A stretch of DNA of 64,000 nucleotides from Paenibacillus lactis (GCF_017873605.1 NZ_JAGGKI010000003.1:372001-436000); one strand, 5' to 3'; positions 40,258-50,969 are shown, numbered from the stretch's first letter. Numbers and translations: made by a program. Notes: generated by a model not told the origin, from the letters alone.

Positions 40258-43200
40258 TTGTATAAAAGCCTTCGAAAAATGAAGAAAAGCCTCGCTTCCC
40301 TGCTGTCAATCACGCTGGCCGTTTCGCTATTTCTATCCATGTCTCCTGCAGCTGCAGCTTCTGAGCTTGTACCCGCGGGCGTTACGGCGGCGGCTTCCAA
40401 ATCCGTCAGCATGCCTTTAACCAATCCTGGTTTTGAGGATAGCGCTCCTGGAGCCGCCATCCCGGGCTGGAGCAGCATGTTTGCTGTGAAGGAGGGTGAA
40501 TATACCTATGCCGTTTCCACGGAGAACAGCCATAGCGGCAATCAGAGCCTGAAAATCACCGATACGTCGCAAAGCAATTCCGTGGCTCTCATGAGCGGCA
40601 AGCTAGATATTACGAGCGGTGTCACTTATACCGTGACCGCCTCGGTGTATATGGAAGAAAGCGGGACGGCAAGCTTGAACCTCCGTTACTTCGATGCGGC
40701 CGATAAATCCATTGCCGAAAAGCCGCTTCATAACGACACCTCGAAGGGCTTTCCCGTGAAGCAGTGGACCTCGGCATCTACAAGCCTGGAAGCGCCGGCG
40801 AATGCGGCATATGCCAGAATTATTCTGTATACGACCGCTTACAGCCGGGCAACCGCTTATTATGACGACATTACGATGTCTTACGAACAACCGGTCCAGC
40901 TTCCGGGAAAGCTGGCGCTGTCCGCTCCAGCTAGCGCAGAACAAGGGGATACCATCAGCACGATGCTGAGCTTGACGGAAGGCGCGGACATTTCCAGCGT
41001 TACCGCCTCCATTTATTACGACCCCTCCATGCTGGAGATCGCCGAGGTGAAGCCTGCCGGTGCGTTTGGAGATGCACAAGCCTCCTTCTCCTCGGATAAA
41101 GAGAATGGCAGCATTCGTCTGGAGGGGAGCCTGCCGGATGCCATCGATGGTGACAGCGATATCGCTAAGATGACGTTCAACGTCATCGCGGATAGCGGAA
41201 GCACGTGGCTCATGCTCGCCAAGGGAGCACAGCTGAACGGCATGGAATCCGTCTCCGAAAATGTAGTGAAGCTGATTACGATCGGAGAGGCTTCAGGTCA
41301 GCCTGGAGCAAGCCTCGATGACATTCAATTCGGCGAGCCTGAATTCAGGACGCTTCCGATTTCCGGCGTTGTCGGGTTGATGGACGGCGAAGCCGGCATT
41401 GAGGACGGCAAAAACGTTATGTACACAACCGTAAAAGGCATCCCTCCGATGTTCCACGTCGTCGATCTCGATGACTACCGTGTCATCCGCAGTTTACCGC
41501 TTGAAGGCGGCGGCGAAGTGTGGAACCATGAAATCGCCCCGGACGGCACGGTGTATATCACCTCGGCCGGGCAGCTGTGGGCTTACTCCCCGGTTACAAA
41601 GGACGTGAAGAAAGTGTATACCCATCCGACCGAGAGCGTGTTCTGGTGTCTTGCCATCGATGAGGCGGGAGCTGTCTATATCGGAGCGGGACCCGGCGGA
41701 CGGGTATTGAAGTATGATCCGGCCACCAAGGAGAGCCGCGACTACGGCATTATGGTTGATGGAGCCGGTCAGCAATACGTGCGATCCATCGATTACAGCA
41801 ACGGATATATTTATGCAGGTACGTCCCACAGCAAAGTCTATAAAGTGAATGTCGAGACCGGGGAAAAGGTTGAGATTGCTTCCTCCCTTAACGAAACCGG
41901 GTATGTGTATGATCTGAGCATTGTTGACGACAAGTTCCTGGTCATCCGGTACGATACGCCGCAAAAACGCTACATTTATGATATCGAAGCCGGGGAATGG
42001 CTCGATGTCGTGATCGAGAAGAGCTCGTCAGGCCTTCATCTGCCGAAGAAATCTCTGAACGGCAAAATTTACTTTCCGGCCGACAAAAAAATCAAAACCT
42101 TTGATATCGTAACACATGAAGTCGCCGATTCCGGAATGGAATACGAAACGGCGTTCCGGGGCGCGAATTGGGTGCAGGTCGATGATCCCGATCTGCCGGG
42201 CACAAGCCTGGTTACGATGAATTTCAGCGGCATTATCGTGTTCTTCAATCCGCAGACGAATACCGTCAAGCGATATGAAAATATTTTACCGCCTTCAGCA
42301 ACCATTACCCACAAATTCGTGAATGGCCCTGACGGCAAAATTTATGTTACCGGCATGCAGGCTTCCAAGGCGGCCGCCTACGATATTGCAACGAATACGG
42401 CCAAGACGTTCAGCATGGGGCAGGCCGGCGCGGTCGAGTCTTACGGCAACCGGATGTACTTCGGCGTTTACCCTGGCGGGGATATCTATGAATACGATCT
42501 GGGTCAACCGGACGGAACCGGCAATCCGAAGAAGCTGTTCACGCTGGGCAACGGCCAGGACCGAATCGGCGCAAGCACCCTTGCCGGCGACAAAATTTAC
42601 TTCGGCTCCGTTTCGACCTACGGCGAGCTTGGAGGAGCCATTACGGTATTTGATCCGACCGAAGCGGACCCTTCCGCCGCTTATCGCGTGTTCCGAAACG
42701 TCGTGCAAGATCAAAGCGTCGTTTCCCTAGCTTACAAAGACGGCAAGCTGTACGGATCCACCAGCATTAACGGCGGCATGGCCGTTGATCCGAAGGCCTC
42801 AGAAGCTAAGCTATTCGTGTGGGATACGGTTAAGGAGGAGAAGATTCTGGAGACGACGCTGGACATTCCCGGACTGTCCAACCCTCCTGCCATCGGCGGC
42901 CTGACCTTCGGTCCGGACGGATTGCTGTGGGGCGGCGTGAACGGCTATGTATTTGCACTGGAGCCAAATACGCTTCAGGTCATCAAGTACTTTAACGTCA
43001 ATCCAGCCGACAGCGGCACCGCTCTTCGCTGGGGCAACTATGATCTGGTTTGGAGCAAGGAAGGCATTCTGCTCGCCAATTTGACGAAGAAGCTGTATGC
43101 AATCGATCCGGCTACGTTCGAGTTCATCGAGCTGGCCGATACCGAATCGTTCACGCTCGGGCCTGACGGCCATCTGTACTATGCCCCGTCCTTTAACCGG

Positions 43201-43857
43201 ACTCAAATGTATCGGATTACGATGAATATGGCGAAGGAACCGGAAGTCCCGGGGAACGATCGGATCCGGTTCGATCTCGCAGCACCTGCGGAAACCAAAA
43301 CCGGTGAAACGTTTGATGTGACCGTTAAGACAGCGGATGCCGATCTATTGTACAGCATGCATTCGCGGATCAGCTACGATGCCTCCAAGCTGGAATTGGT
43401 CGACGTCGCACAGGCCGGCCAGTTTGCAGGCGAAGGCACGTACATGAACACCACCTTGGAGCCCGGTAAAGCCGTTATTACCTCCAGTCTGACCGGAGAC
43501 CGCAGCGTCATCGGCGACACCGATGTGTTCACGCTCAGCTTCAAGGCATTGAATCTGATAGGGAATGCCTCCGTTACGCTTGCTGCAGGCTCCTCCTGGA
43601 CATTGGCGAATGCAGACGAGACAGGCGAGCTCCACCACATCAGCGAAGATATCGTGAAGCATGTGAGCATTGTCAAAGCCGTAGCAGAGGATGTCAACCA
43701 TGACGGTACCGTCGACCTGCTGGATGTCATGCTGGTCGCCAAGTTCGTGGGTACGGCCGTGAATGAGGATACCCGGGAACTGGACATCAACGGCGACGGT
43801 CTGATCGATATCGCCGACCTGGGGCTGGTCGTCCTTAAGCTCCATTCTGCCGTTTAA
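40258..43857 (+). CDS. Secreted multidomain protein: CBM-like, cohesin, beta-propeller, cohesin, type I dockerin
   Basis: About 1199 residues. Order: signal peptide (LLSITLAVSLFLSMSPAAAA), carbohydrate-binding-like jelly roll at about 45-200 (MPLTNPGFEDSAPG, GNQSLKITDTS), cohesin 1 at about 215-345 (LALSAPASAEQGDTI, VTASIYYDPSMLEIAEV), a propeller of many YDPATKE / FNPQTNT / YAIDPATF repeats at about 350-1010, cohesin 2 at about 1015-1145 (MHSRISYDASKLELVDV), and a dockerin with two calcium loops, DVNHDGTVDLLD and DINGDGLIDIAD. TTG start follows GGAGGGATTTCA. No sortase motif is seen. A protein carrying both cohesins and a dockerin is an adaptor in cellulosome-like systems; enzymes to plug into it are not encoded here. 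Confidence 0.83.
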   Translation: MYKSLRKMKKSLASLLSITLAVSLFLSMSPAAAASELVPAGVTAAASKSVSMPLTNPGFEDSAPGAAIPGWSSMFAVKEGEYTYAVSTENSHSGNQSLKITDTSQSNSVALMSGKLDITSGVTYTVTASVYMEESGTASLNLRYFDAADKSIAEKPLHNDTSKGFPVKQWTSASTSLEAPANAAYARIILYTTAYSRATAYYDDITMSYEQPVQLPGKLALSAPASAEQGDTISTMLSLTEGADISSVTASIYYDPSMLEIAEVKPAGAFGDAQASFSSDKENGSIRLEGSLPDAIDGDSDIAKMTFNVIADSGSTWLMLAKGAQLNGMESVSENVVKLITIGEASGQPGASLDDIQFGEPEFRTLPISGVVGLMDGEAGIEDGKNVMYTTVKGIPPMFHVVDLDDYRVIRSLPLEGGGEVWNHEIAPDGTVYITSAGQLWAYSPVTKDVKKVYTHPTESVFWCLAIDEAGAVYIGAGPGGRVLKYDPATKESRDYGIMVDGAGQQYVRSIDYSNGYIYAGTSHSKVYKVNVETGEKVEIASSLNETGYVYDLSIVDDKFLVIRYDTPQKRYIYDIEAGEWLDVVIEKSSSGLHLPKKSLNGKIYFPADKKIKTFDIVTHEVADSGMEYETAFRGANWVQVDDPDLPGTSLVTMNFSGIIVFFNPQTNTVKRYENILPPSATITHKFVNGPDGKIYVTGMQASKAAAYDIATNTAKTFSMGQAGAVESYGNRMYFGVYPGGDIYEYDLGQPDGTGNPKKLFTLGNGQDRIGASTLAGDKIYFGSVSTYGELGGAITVFDPTEADPSAAYRVFRNVVQDQSVVSLAYKDGKLYGSTSINGGMAVDPKASEAKLFVWDTVKEEKILETTLDIPGLSNPPAIGGLTFGPDGLLWGGVNGYVFALEPNTLQVIKYFNVNPADSGTALRWGNYDLVWSKEGILLANLTKKLYAIDPATFEFIELADTESFTLGPDGHLYYAPSFNRTQMYRITMNMAKEPEVPGNDRIRFDLAAPAETKTGETFDVTVKTADADLLYSMHSRISYDASKLELVDVAQAGQFAGEGTYMNTTLEPGKAVITSSLTGDRSVIGDTDVFTLSFKALNLIGNASVTLAAGSSWTLANADETGELHHISEDIVKHVSIVKAVAEDVNHDGTVDLLDVMLVAKFVGTAVNEDTRELDINGDGLIDIADLGLVVLKLHSAV

Positions 43858-43864
43858 CCACCAA

Positions 43865-43910
43865 ACGCCCTTGCCATTCGTCTCACTAAGACGATGGCGG
43901 GGCGCTTTTG
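43865..43910 (+). terminator. Terminator of the cohesin-propeller gene
   Basis: Long stem CGCCC..TTGCCAT.CGTCT / AGACG.ATGGC..GGGGCG with a small loop and TTTTG after it. The interval 43911-44268 holds no other supported feature. Confidence 0.8.
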
Positions 43911-44268
43911 TCTTGCTTGAAAAAACACTTGATCTGGTATGCTTTTCATATTTTACACTAAAGCTGCACCAAGCCGATTACGGAGGCCAGCGTGACCGCA
44001 TGGGCGTGATGGCACTGTAAACGGCCTATGAATTCTTATGTAGTCGCAAACCATTGAAACACCCATTCATGAGTGAGCATAAAGCTTGTCGGTTACGGTA
44101 TGGCGTTTTAACGTCAGTCATCGGATATGCTATGGGTACATGTCATCGCGGGGATCGCAGGCCTGTGGCAATAGGAATATCCCGAATTAGAGTTTTCATG
44201 ATTGGAAAAAATAAATGGAACTTTGCTCTTGTCTTTCACGTTATCCTAAACAAAGGAGCTGATGGAAG

Positions 44269-44442
44269 ATGGAGACGTTCGGTAGAGGCTGCCTCTATTT
44301 GATTATCGGGGCGGTTGTCCTCCTGCTGCTGGCCATGCTACTGGGGACCACGATCACGATTCCCTGGTTTATTTTTATTCCGCTTGTCATTATTGCCTTT
44401 GTGGTCGCAGCATCCAAGAGCAACCGCAGGGATGATGATTAG
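44269..44442 (+). CDS. 57-residue membrane miniprotein
   Basis: ATG 44269, preceded by AAAGGAG with about ten bases spacing, to TAG 44440-44442. METFGRGCLYLIIGAVVLLL begins the first membrane helix; a second (TIPWFIFIPLVIIAFVVAA) and a charged tail SKSNRRDDD follow. Two helices with a basic-acidic end suit a small inner-membrane protein of unknown function. An overlapping 82-residue frame (44054-44302) has no ribosome site. A terminator lies about 60 nt downstream. Confidence 0.7.
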   Translation: METFGRGCLYLIIGAVVLLLLAMLLGTTITIPWFIFIPLVIIAFVVAASKSNRRDDD

Positions 44443-44502
44443 CCTATATCCCCTAGCCGCGGAAGGCTAATGGTAACTCCTCGTGTGAATCCGCCGGAAT
44501 GC

Positions 44503-44553
44503 AAGAAGGCTGTCCCATAAGATCATTTGACCTTTCGGGACGCCTTCTTTTTG
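44503..44553. terminator. Bidirectional terminator between convergent genes
   Basis: AAGAAGGCTGTCCC, 20-base loop, GGGACGCCTTCTTTTT. It serves the 57-residue gene on the plus strand and the PPOX gene (stop at 44599) on the minus strand. Confidence 0.75.
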
Positions 44554-44598
44554 CGTCTGTGATCATGCACCGCGTACGCATCGATATGGACGTCCCCG

Positions 44599-45234
44599 TT
44601 AGTACAGACGTTTCGTATAGCTTTCCTGCAAGCCTTGCGCAACCGACTGCTCCGACACGCCTTCCTGGTTGACATGATCGGCGATAATGCGGGATGGGTT
44701 CGGAAGCTTATCTGCCGGCAGCCATGTATTCGGATCCCAGACTCCGGAACGCATGAACGATTTGGCGCAATGCATATAACATTCCTCGACCGTGACGCCG
44801 ATGCCGAGCCACGGCTTTTTGCCCTGTGCCGAAAGCTTCTCCAGCAGGTCTTCGTCACGGATAAGCACAGCCTGGCCGTTGATTCGCAGCGTCTCCTTCA
44901 ATCCCGGGATGACAAAAATGAGGCCGATCCCCGGACTTGTCAACAGGTTTCGAAATGAATCGAAGCGGCGGTTGCCCGGCCGCTCGGGGATGACCAGATG
45001 GTGATCATCCACCACATGCACGAAGCCGGCGGAGTCGCCGCGAGGCGAAACATCGCATGCTCCCGATGCATCCGACGTAGCCATGAAGAGCAGCGGACTC
45101 TTGGCGATAAAGTCCCGGCAATGCCTGTCCAAAGCATGTATCATTTTATGCTTGACCACCTGATTCGGTTCCCCGAACATCGATCGGAGCTCCTCCTCGG
45201 TCGTCACGATGGAACGAAACGGTCCCTGATCCAT
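44599..45234 (-). CDS. Pyridoxamine 5'-phosphate oxidase-fold flavoprotein
   Basis: 211 residues. SPLLFMATSDASGACDVSPRGDSAGFVHV, HHLVIPERPGNRRFDSFRN and GLIFVIPGLKETLRINGQA are the FMN-binding and dimer strands of the PPOX fold, closest in style to the MSMEG_1061 group. The family reduces or oxidises small molecules with flavin; the substrate is unknown and a true PdxH role is unlikely because the sequence lacks its typical PLP residues. It is preceded by a copper-amine-oxidase-like lipoprotein gene of opposite role; the two are not obviously linked. Confidence 0.82.
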   Translation of the reverse strand: MDQGPFRSIVTTEEELRSMFGEPNQVVKHKMIHALDRHCRDFIAKSPLLFMATSDASGACDVSPRGDSAGFVHVVDDHHLVIPERPGNRRFDSFRNLLTSPGIGLIFVIPGLKETLRINGQAVLIRDEDLLEKLSAQGKKPWLGIGVTVEECYMHCAKSFMRSGVWDPNTWLPADKLPNPSRIIADHVNQEGVSEQSVAQGLQESYTKRLY

Positions 45235-45270
45235 ATAAGTTCCTCCTCACCCTCGTATTGAATCCGTCGT

Positions 45271-46389
45271 TTATTTCCCTGCAGGCTTGTCCTGACCTTC
45301 TACCGAGATTTCATCAATCAGGTTCTTCAACTTGACGGATTCTGGACGAAGGCCGTCCGGACCGTTCGCATATGTGAACTCAAAGTCGCCGATATAATAA
45401 GCAAACCCAATATCCCCCGCCGAACTTGCAATCAGCTTGTTCCCCTCCACCCGATAATACGTGACCCCGCCGAAGCCGATCTCCGTCCTGTATGAGTAAT
45501 CGGGAAACGCATCCGACATTCGGAGCTGGAGCTTTTTAGGAGACTTCCCTCGTAAATTCAGGTCGATCCGCAGCTCTGAACCCTCAAGCTGAATGCTCGA
45601 TGCGACAAGCTCTTCTGCCGCTGTCTCCGGAGGCGTTACCTTGATTTCTTTCCCGTCCTTCACACTGACGACGTGAATCTCTTGCGCATACACCCCGGTT
45701 CCGTAGCCTGTCACAAACACGGCAACCGCTTCCGGCTTGCCGTCACCGTTCACGTCCGCGTAGAAGAGCTGAGGCGGCCGATTCGGAAATCTTGGAATTT
45801 CCCAGTTAAACCGCAATCGCTTGCCTTCAGCCTCCAAAATAAATCCGCGGTATTTATCGCCGTCCTTCAAGGCAGGGTACAGCTTCACCTTCGGATTCTC
45901 TTCCGCTACAGCGATCGGTTCGGTCGGAACACGTACGCTCGTGCTCATCGAGCCGGAACGGATATCAACCCGGCCGGAGGTATCCGTAACGAGCTCCGCC
46001 CCCGTGAAAGTGTTCAGATCGTATGCAGGAAAGTACAAATGGCCATTTTTCAGCAGAACAGGACCTGATAATACGACTTCGCCCATTCCCACTGCCGTTG
46101 CCAGCTTGCTTCCCGCTTTAAAAACGCTGGCTCCATCCGAAGACTTTAGCGTAGCGATCTTTCTTCTATTGTCCCAATGAAACGTATACGGATAGAATTC
46201 ACCCAGTACTCTAATCGGAATATACAATGTTTTTCCTTTATAAAACGGCTGCCCGGCAGCCTTTGCCGCCTCTCCATCTACCAGCAGCTCTATCTGATCA
46301 GCTGCCTGTACCTGCTGCGGTGCAGGCGTACACGCCAATATCGCGGACATCAGCAGAATCGCTGCTCCAGCCGCAAGTTTCTTATTCAT
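45271..46389 (-). CDS. Copper amine oxidase N-terminal-domain lipoprotein
   Basis: 372 residues. Lipoprotein signal, lipobox AILAC with Cys 20. Residues about 31-150 hold two copper-amine-oxidase-N-like repeats (KTLYIPIRVLGEFYPYTFHW, NGHLYFPAYDLNTFTG). These domains in Bacilli act as cell-surface binding or adhesion modules; no catalytic copper site is present. Residues about 175-290 look like a VCBS/FG-GAP style domain (FYADVNGDGKPEAVAVFV, in the style of calcium-binding repeats). Anchored outside the membrane. Function unknown. Confidence 0.75.
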   Translation of the reverse strand: MNKKLAAGAAILLMSAILACTPAPQQVQAADQIELLVDGEAAKAAGQPFYKGKTLYIPIRVLGEFYPYTFHWDNRRKIATLKSSDGASVFKAGSKLATAVGMGEVVLSGPVLLKNGHLYFPAYDLNTFTGAELVTDTSGRVDIRSGSMSTSVRVPTEPIAVAEENPKVKLYPALKDGDKYRGFILEAEGKRLRFNWEIPRFPNRPPQLFYADVNGDGKPEAVAVFVTGYGTGVYAQEIHVVSVKDGKEIKVTPPETAAEELVASSIQLEGSELRIDLNLRGKSPKKLQLRMSDAFPDYSYRTEIGFGGVTYYRVEGNKLIASSAGDIGFAYYIGDFEFTYANGPDGLRPESVKLKNLIDEISVEGQDKPAGK

Positions 46390-46535
46390 GTCCTCTCCCC
46401 CTCCAATTCACTTCCTTTCATTATATTGGAAGGCAGCCCCCGTTTCTGTTACGCGGTTGTAACAAAATGGAGACAAGCTTGTGACTTTGGGACGAGAAAT
46501 AGTTCCTTTGTTAGACTTGTATACCGGGATCCCTT

Positions 46536-46582
46536 ACAAAACACAGCCCGCCTCCTTGATATAAAGGGGACGGGCTGTATTT
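46536..46582 (-). terminator. Terminator behind the DUF421 gene
   Basis: Minus strand ACAGCCCG..20-base loop..CGGGCTGT then TTTTG, about 65 nt after the stop at 46645. Confidence 0.75.
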
Positions 46583-46644
46583 AAGAACCGGGCAGATTTT
46601 TTCGCTCCGGGAGTTTTCGATTTCTTGGTTAACGTGCTCCTGAT

Positions 46645-47367
46645 TTATTCTATATCGATGGGGTGGCTTATTTTATCATGATAGAAATCAATATACAGTT
46701 GTCCGTTACTCCCCTTTACTGCATAAAAGACATCTTCCAGCTGCTTCCCGCGAGCGGTTAGTTTATCTGTAACCCACTCCGGAGGGATATTGTTGACCTT
46801 TAGATTCCCCTCTAATAGTTGACCATCCATTACGAGTTCAATCGGAAATTGTCCAACGTCTTTGGATCCCTTTCTCAAGTCTTTTAACGTTACGTTCTGG
46901 TATTCCTTCTTTTTCATCACTGAGATTTTCCCGTTGATCTCCAATAAAGCATATTCGATTTCGCCATAATCAAAAATATCCTTTTGACGCAGCATCTGAT
47001 TTAATGTGTCTAATGTTAGATGGTTTTTCTTTAAATTCTCCTCGAGAATATTTCCGCCCTCAATAAGAATCGTCGGTGTCCCTTCAGTCCACATGCGGAC
47101 TTTCCGGTTTTTTATCACAATTTTAGAAAGTGCATACGAAGTGAATGTAAAGACCGCGAGCGAGATTAATAAATGTCCGATTTGTATTTTTTCGTTAAAA
47201 GCAAAATTCGCAGCAATAGCCCCTAAAATAACCGCCGTTACGAATTCATGGAAATTCATGTTGGATAATGTCTGTTTCCCCAAGAATCTCGTAATGATCA
47301 GCAATAGAACAAATGCCGATATGCTGCGAATTAGAATGACAACATGTTCAATCACCAACGCCCACAC
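46645..47367 (-). CDS. DUF421 membrane protein, YetF-like
   Basis: 240 residues. Three N-terminal membrane helices (VILIRSISAFVLLLIITRFLG, FVTAVILGAIAANFAF, HLLISLAVFTFTSYALS) and a cytoplasmic domain with the DUF421 core (RKVRMWTEGTPTILIEGG, LRQKDIFDYGEIEYALLEIN). B. subtilis has several paralogues (YetF, YrbG, YkjA and others) without a settled role, often linked to spores or the envelope. The start at GTG 47367 has only a weak ribosome site; TTG 47358 is an alternative. It lies 76 bases behind the 97-residue gene and probably belongs to the same transcript. Confidence 0.8.
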   Translation of the reverse strand: MWALVIEHVVILIRSISAFVLLLIITRFLGKQTLSNMNFHEFVTAVILGAIAANFAFNEKIQIGHLLISLAVFTFTSYALSKIVIKNRKVRMWTEGTPTILIEGGNILEENLKKNHLTLDTLNQMLRQKDIFDYGEIEYALLEINGKISVMKKKEYQNVTLKDLRKGSKDVGQFPIELVMDGQLLEGNLKVNNIPPEWVTDKLTARGKQLEDVFYAVKGSNGQLYIDFYHDKISHPIDIE

Positions 47368-47443
47368 TCCGATTATCGTTATATATTTTTAGTATGGGCA
47401 AGTGTGGAAGAATTAAACAGAGAAATCCCTATATCATATTTTC

Positions 47444-47734
47444 TCATCGGAGAATATAAGCTTCTATTAGATCGCTAACACTTATATCATCCAGTACTTC
47501 TGCCACTTTATCTGCTTTTGTTTTCTTCCTTAACGAGCCTTCTAGTAAGATTTGTATCTTTTGATCCCTGTCGATTAAGACAGACTCTACCTCCAATGCG
47601 TTTGTTAGCAATCCGACGATGACTGCAATTTGTTGAGGGGATATTTGGGGCAGTGAGTTTTTCTTGTTTTTGCCATTCTTTTTGTTCTTCCCATTACCAC
47701 TGTTCCCATTCTTCCTCACTGCACTTACCCCCAT
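47444..47734 (-). CDS. Small K/N/G-rich protein
   Basis: About 96 residues. The first third is low complexity (KNGNSGNGKNKKNGKNKKN), the rest amphipathic: ISPQQIAVIVGLLTNALEVE, then KADKVAEVLDDISVSDLIEA. No family recognised. ATG 47734 overlaps the stop of the 46-residue gene before it (TGATG), which signals translational coupling. In-frame GTG 47737 is the alternative. Neighbours are a ferritin-like and a DUF421 protein, so an envelope or spore role is possible. Confidence 0.65.
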   Translation of the reverse strand: MGVSAVRKNGNSGNGKNKKNGKNKKNSLPQISPQQIAVIVGLLTNALEVESVLIDRDQKIQILLEGSLRKKTKADKVAEVLDDISVSDLIEAYILR

Positions 47735-47874
47735 CACTGGCTCACTATGATCGGAATCGGAATATCGTCATCTCCCCCATCTCCTTCCGCGGGGCTGGTT
47801 ATAAGTGAAAAAATAATCACAGCTATTACGATAAACGTAATGATGCGTTTACCCTCATCTTCATTCAATTTCAT
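47734..47874 (-). CDS. 46-residue single-pass membrane miniprotein
   Basis: ATG 47874 to TGA 47734-47736. MKLNEDEGKRIITFIVIAVI opens into one membrane helix (residues about 11-25) followed by an acidic tail GDGGDDDIPIPIIVSQ. It starts seven bases after the stop of the ferritin-like gene, and its stop overlaps the start of the 97-residue gene, so it is part of a compact operon. The ribosome site GGAG is close to ATG 47874; TTG 47868 gives better spacing and 44 residues. No family recognised. Confidence 0.6.
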   Translation of the reverse strand: MKLNEDEGKRIITFIVIAVIIFSLITSPAEGDGGDDDIPIPIIVSQ

Positions 47875-47881
47875 CACTCCG

Positions 47882-48382
47882 TCATGAATAAACTTTTCTG
47901 CGAAGGTCCAAATTTAAAATGAGATTATACTTACTGGCATGTTTAAGTTCGTCGGTTAAGATTTCAAATACCATATCTCTGTAATATCTGTTTGGCAAGC
48001 CGGCCCGAATATTTCGGTAGTTCTCCACGGCCTTTAATTCGCCTAGCAAAGCCTTCTTTACACCTTCTATATAGGAGCTTGGCTTTTGGAATTGCACTTC
48101 CGTTGGTGATTGAACGTTCTTCCCGGTAAATGCTTCATATATCATACGAAACATGCGATTATGTTTTATCTCGTCATCTCTAATACTAACAATAATCTCC
48201 TTATCCTCTTGGGTCGGCGCCTCAGCAATGAGGTAATCATAGAACAATTCATCTTCCCGCTCGCCCTTGATTGCTTGTTCAATTAATTTCAATGCCTCAT
48301 CTAATGATTTATAAGAAGCTACTGGACTCGCAGGACGGTAATATAAAGGGACATACGCGGACCTATTCGGACAATAATACAT
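47882..48382 (-). CDS. Ferritin-like-domain protein
   Basis: 166 residues. Four-helix ferritin-like bundle with ExxH-type iron ligands: KGEREDELFYDYLIAEA, IVSIRDDEIKHNRMFRMIYE, ALLGELKAVENYRNIRAG and EILTDELKHASKYN. It starts with MYYCPNRSAYVPLYYRPASP, an unusual proline/tyrosine-rich head. Relatives are rubrerythrin-like or spore-coat-associated in Bacilli. ATG 48382 has AGGAGGAAACCC ahead. First gene of a four-gene operon; a palindrome ATTCATGAAT lies just upstream and may be regulatory. Confidence 0.8.
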   Translation of the reverse strand: MYYCPNRSAYVPLYYRPASPVASYKSLDEALKLIEQAIKGEREDELFYDYLIAEAPTQEDKEIIVSIRDDEIKHNRMFRMIYEAFTGKNVQSPTEVQFQKPSSYIEGVKKALLGELKAVENYRNIRAGLPNRYYRDMVFEILTDELKHASKYNLILNLDLRRKVYS

Positions 48383-48484
48383 GGGTTTCCTCCTGAATCA
48401 TTTACAAACAGTATATTCATGAATGTTCAGGATGAACCATGTCCAAACACGTTACGCCAAAAACCATGGGCGCTCATATAATAT

Positions 48485-48512
48485 AAAAAAGGCTCCCTCT
48501 CGGGAGCCTTTC
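48485..48512 (-). terminator. Terminator of groES-groEL
   Basis: Minus strand AAAGGCTCCC-GAGA-GGGAGCCTTTTTT, perfect stem and T run, about 35 nt past the groEL stop. Confidence 0.95.
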
Positions 48513-48546
48513 ATTATGCGGTATTATAGGGTTTTTGACCCCTTTG

Positions 48547-50196
<1,650 letters not shown>

Positions 50197-50244
50197 CTAG
50201 TGGATTTATAGAAAAAATGGAAACAAGATATATTCAGGCGTGCA

Positions 50245-50526
50245 TTAGCCTAAGATCGCGTGGATGTCGCTTTCTTTCATAATCAAATATTCTTTACCTT
50301 CGTATTTGATTTCCGTGCCGGCGTATTTGGAGAAGATTACGCGGTCGCCTTCTTTAACTTCCAAAGGTACGCGAACGCCGTCTTTCAGGGAGCCGCTGCC
50401 TACAGCGATAATTTTGCCTTCTTGCGGCTTTTCCTTAGCGGAATCAGGAAGTACAATCCCGAATGCTGTAGTTTCTTCTTGTTCGATCGGTTCTACCAAT
50501 ACGCGTTCACCTAAAGGTCTGATCAT
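50245..50526 (-). CDS. groS: Co-chaperonin GroES
   Basis: 93 residues: [20 protein letters not shown], mobile loop [40 protein letters not shown] and the [13 protein letters not shown] end. It caps GroEL. The promoter and CIRCE element lie directly upstream. Confidence 0.99.
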   Translation of the reverse strand: MIRPLGERVLVEPIEQEETTAFGIVLPDSAKEKPQEGKIIAVGSGSLKDGVRVPLEVKEGDRVIFSKYAGTEIKYEGKEYLIMKESDIHAILG

Positions 50527-50580
50527 GAAAAAATAGCCTCCTTTAAATATGTTGTAATGCTTTTTTCAAAGCTTTATGTA

Positions 50581-50607
50581 TTAGCACTCGACAGGTCTCA
50601 GTGCTAA
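50581..50607 (-). promoter_or_regulatory. CIRCE element (HrcA operator)
   Basis: TTAGCACTC-N9-CAGTGCTAA: one mismatch from the consensus TTAGCACTC-N9-GAGTGCTAA. It lies between the promoter and the groES start and should be bound by the HrcA heat-shock repressor; hrcA itself is not in the window. Confidence 0.95.
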
Positions 50608-50618
50608 CAACCAACTTT

Positions 50619-50647
50619 ATGATACTCAAGTTGATTGAAGATTTCAA
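50619..50647 (-). promoter_or_regulatory. Sigma-A promoter of groES-groEL
   Basis: Minus strand -35 TTGAAA (50642-50647), 17-bp spacer, -10 TATCAT (50619-50624). Transcription should start near 50612, just before the CIRCE element, so HrcA would block elongation or initiation. Confidence 0.85.
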
Positions 50648-50969
50648 GTCCTTTGCATCAATTTCTGATCATTTTTTTGAGGGTTCCCGCTCCTTCGGTT
50701 TGTCCGCAAAACCCACTTCACCATTGTATCCATGCCCCGCCGAAATATGCCTTTAAATCTTCCCGCCATTGTAGGGGCTTATGGATGAGCAAGCGGCTGA
50801 TCTCATAGGATATCTCCCCCGTCAAATATTCGAATCGGATTCGATCAGCTGACAGAAGACTGTCCCAGTCTGGTAGAGCTGGTCTGGGGAAGGAGCTGTC
50901 AAGTCGACATTTCTGTTTGTCGGAGTATTCACCCTTGGTTTATGGAAGAGTTCAACGTGTTATATGCGC
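50648..50969. other. Gene-free interval upstream of groES
   Basis: No open frame with a ribosome site and no clear repeat. B. subtilis has ydiK and ydiL at this position in its groE-tatCY interval; neither is present here. Confidence 0.6.

Noticed and set aside
44054-44302. 82-codon plus-strand frame before the 57-residue gene
   Set aside because: No ribosome site, composition unlike protein, and it overlaps a better supported small gene.
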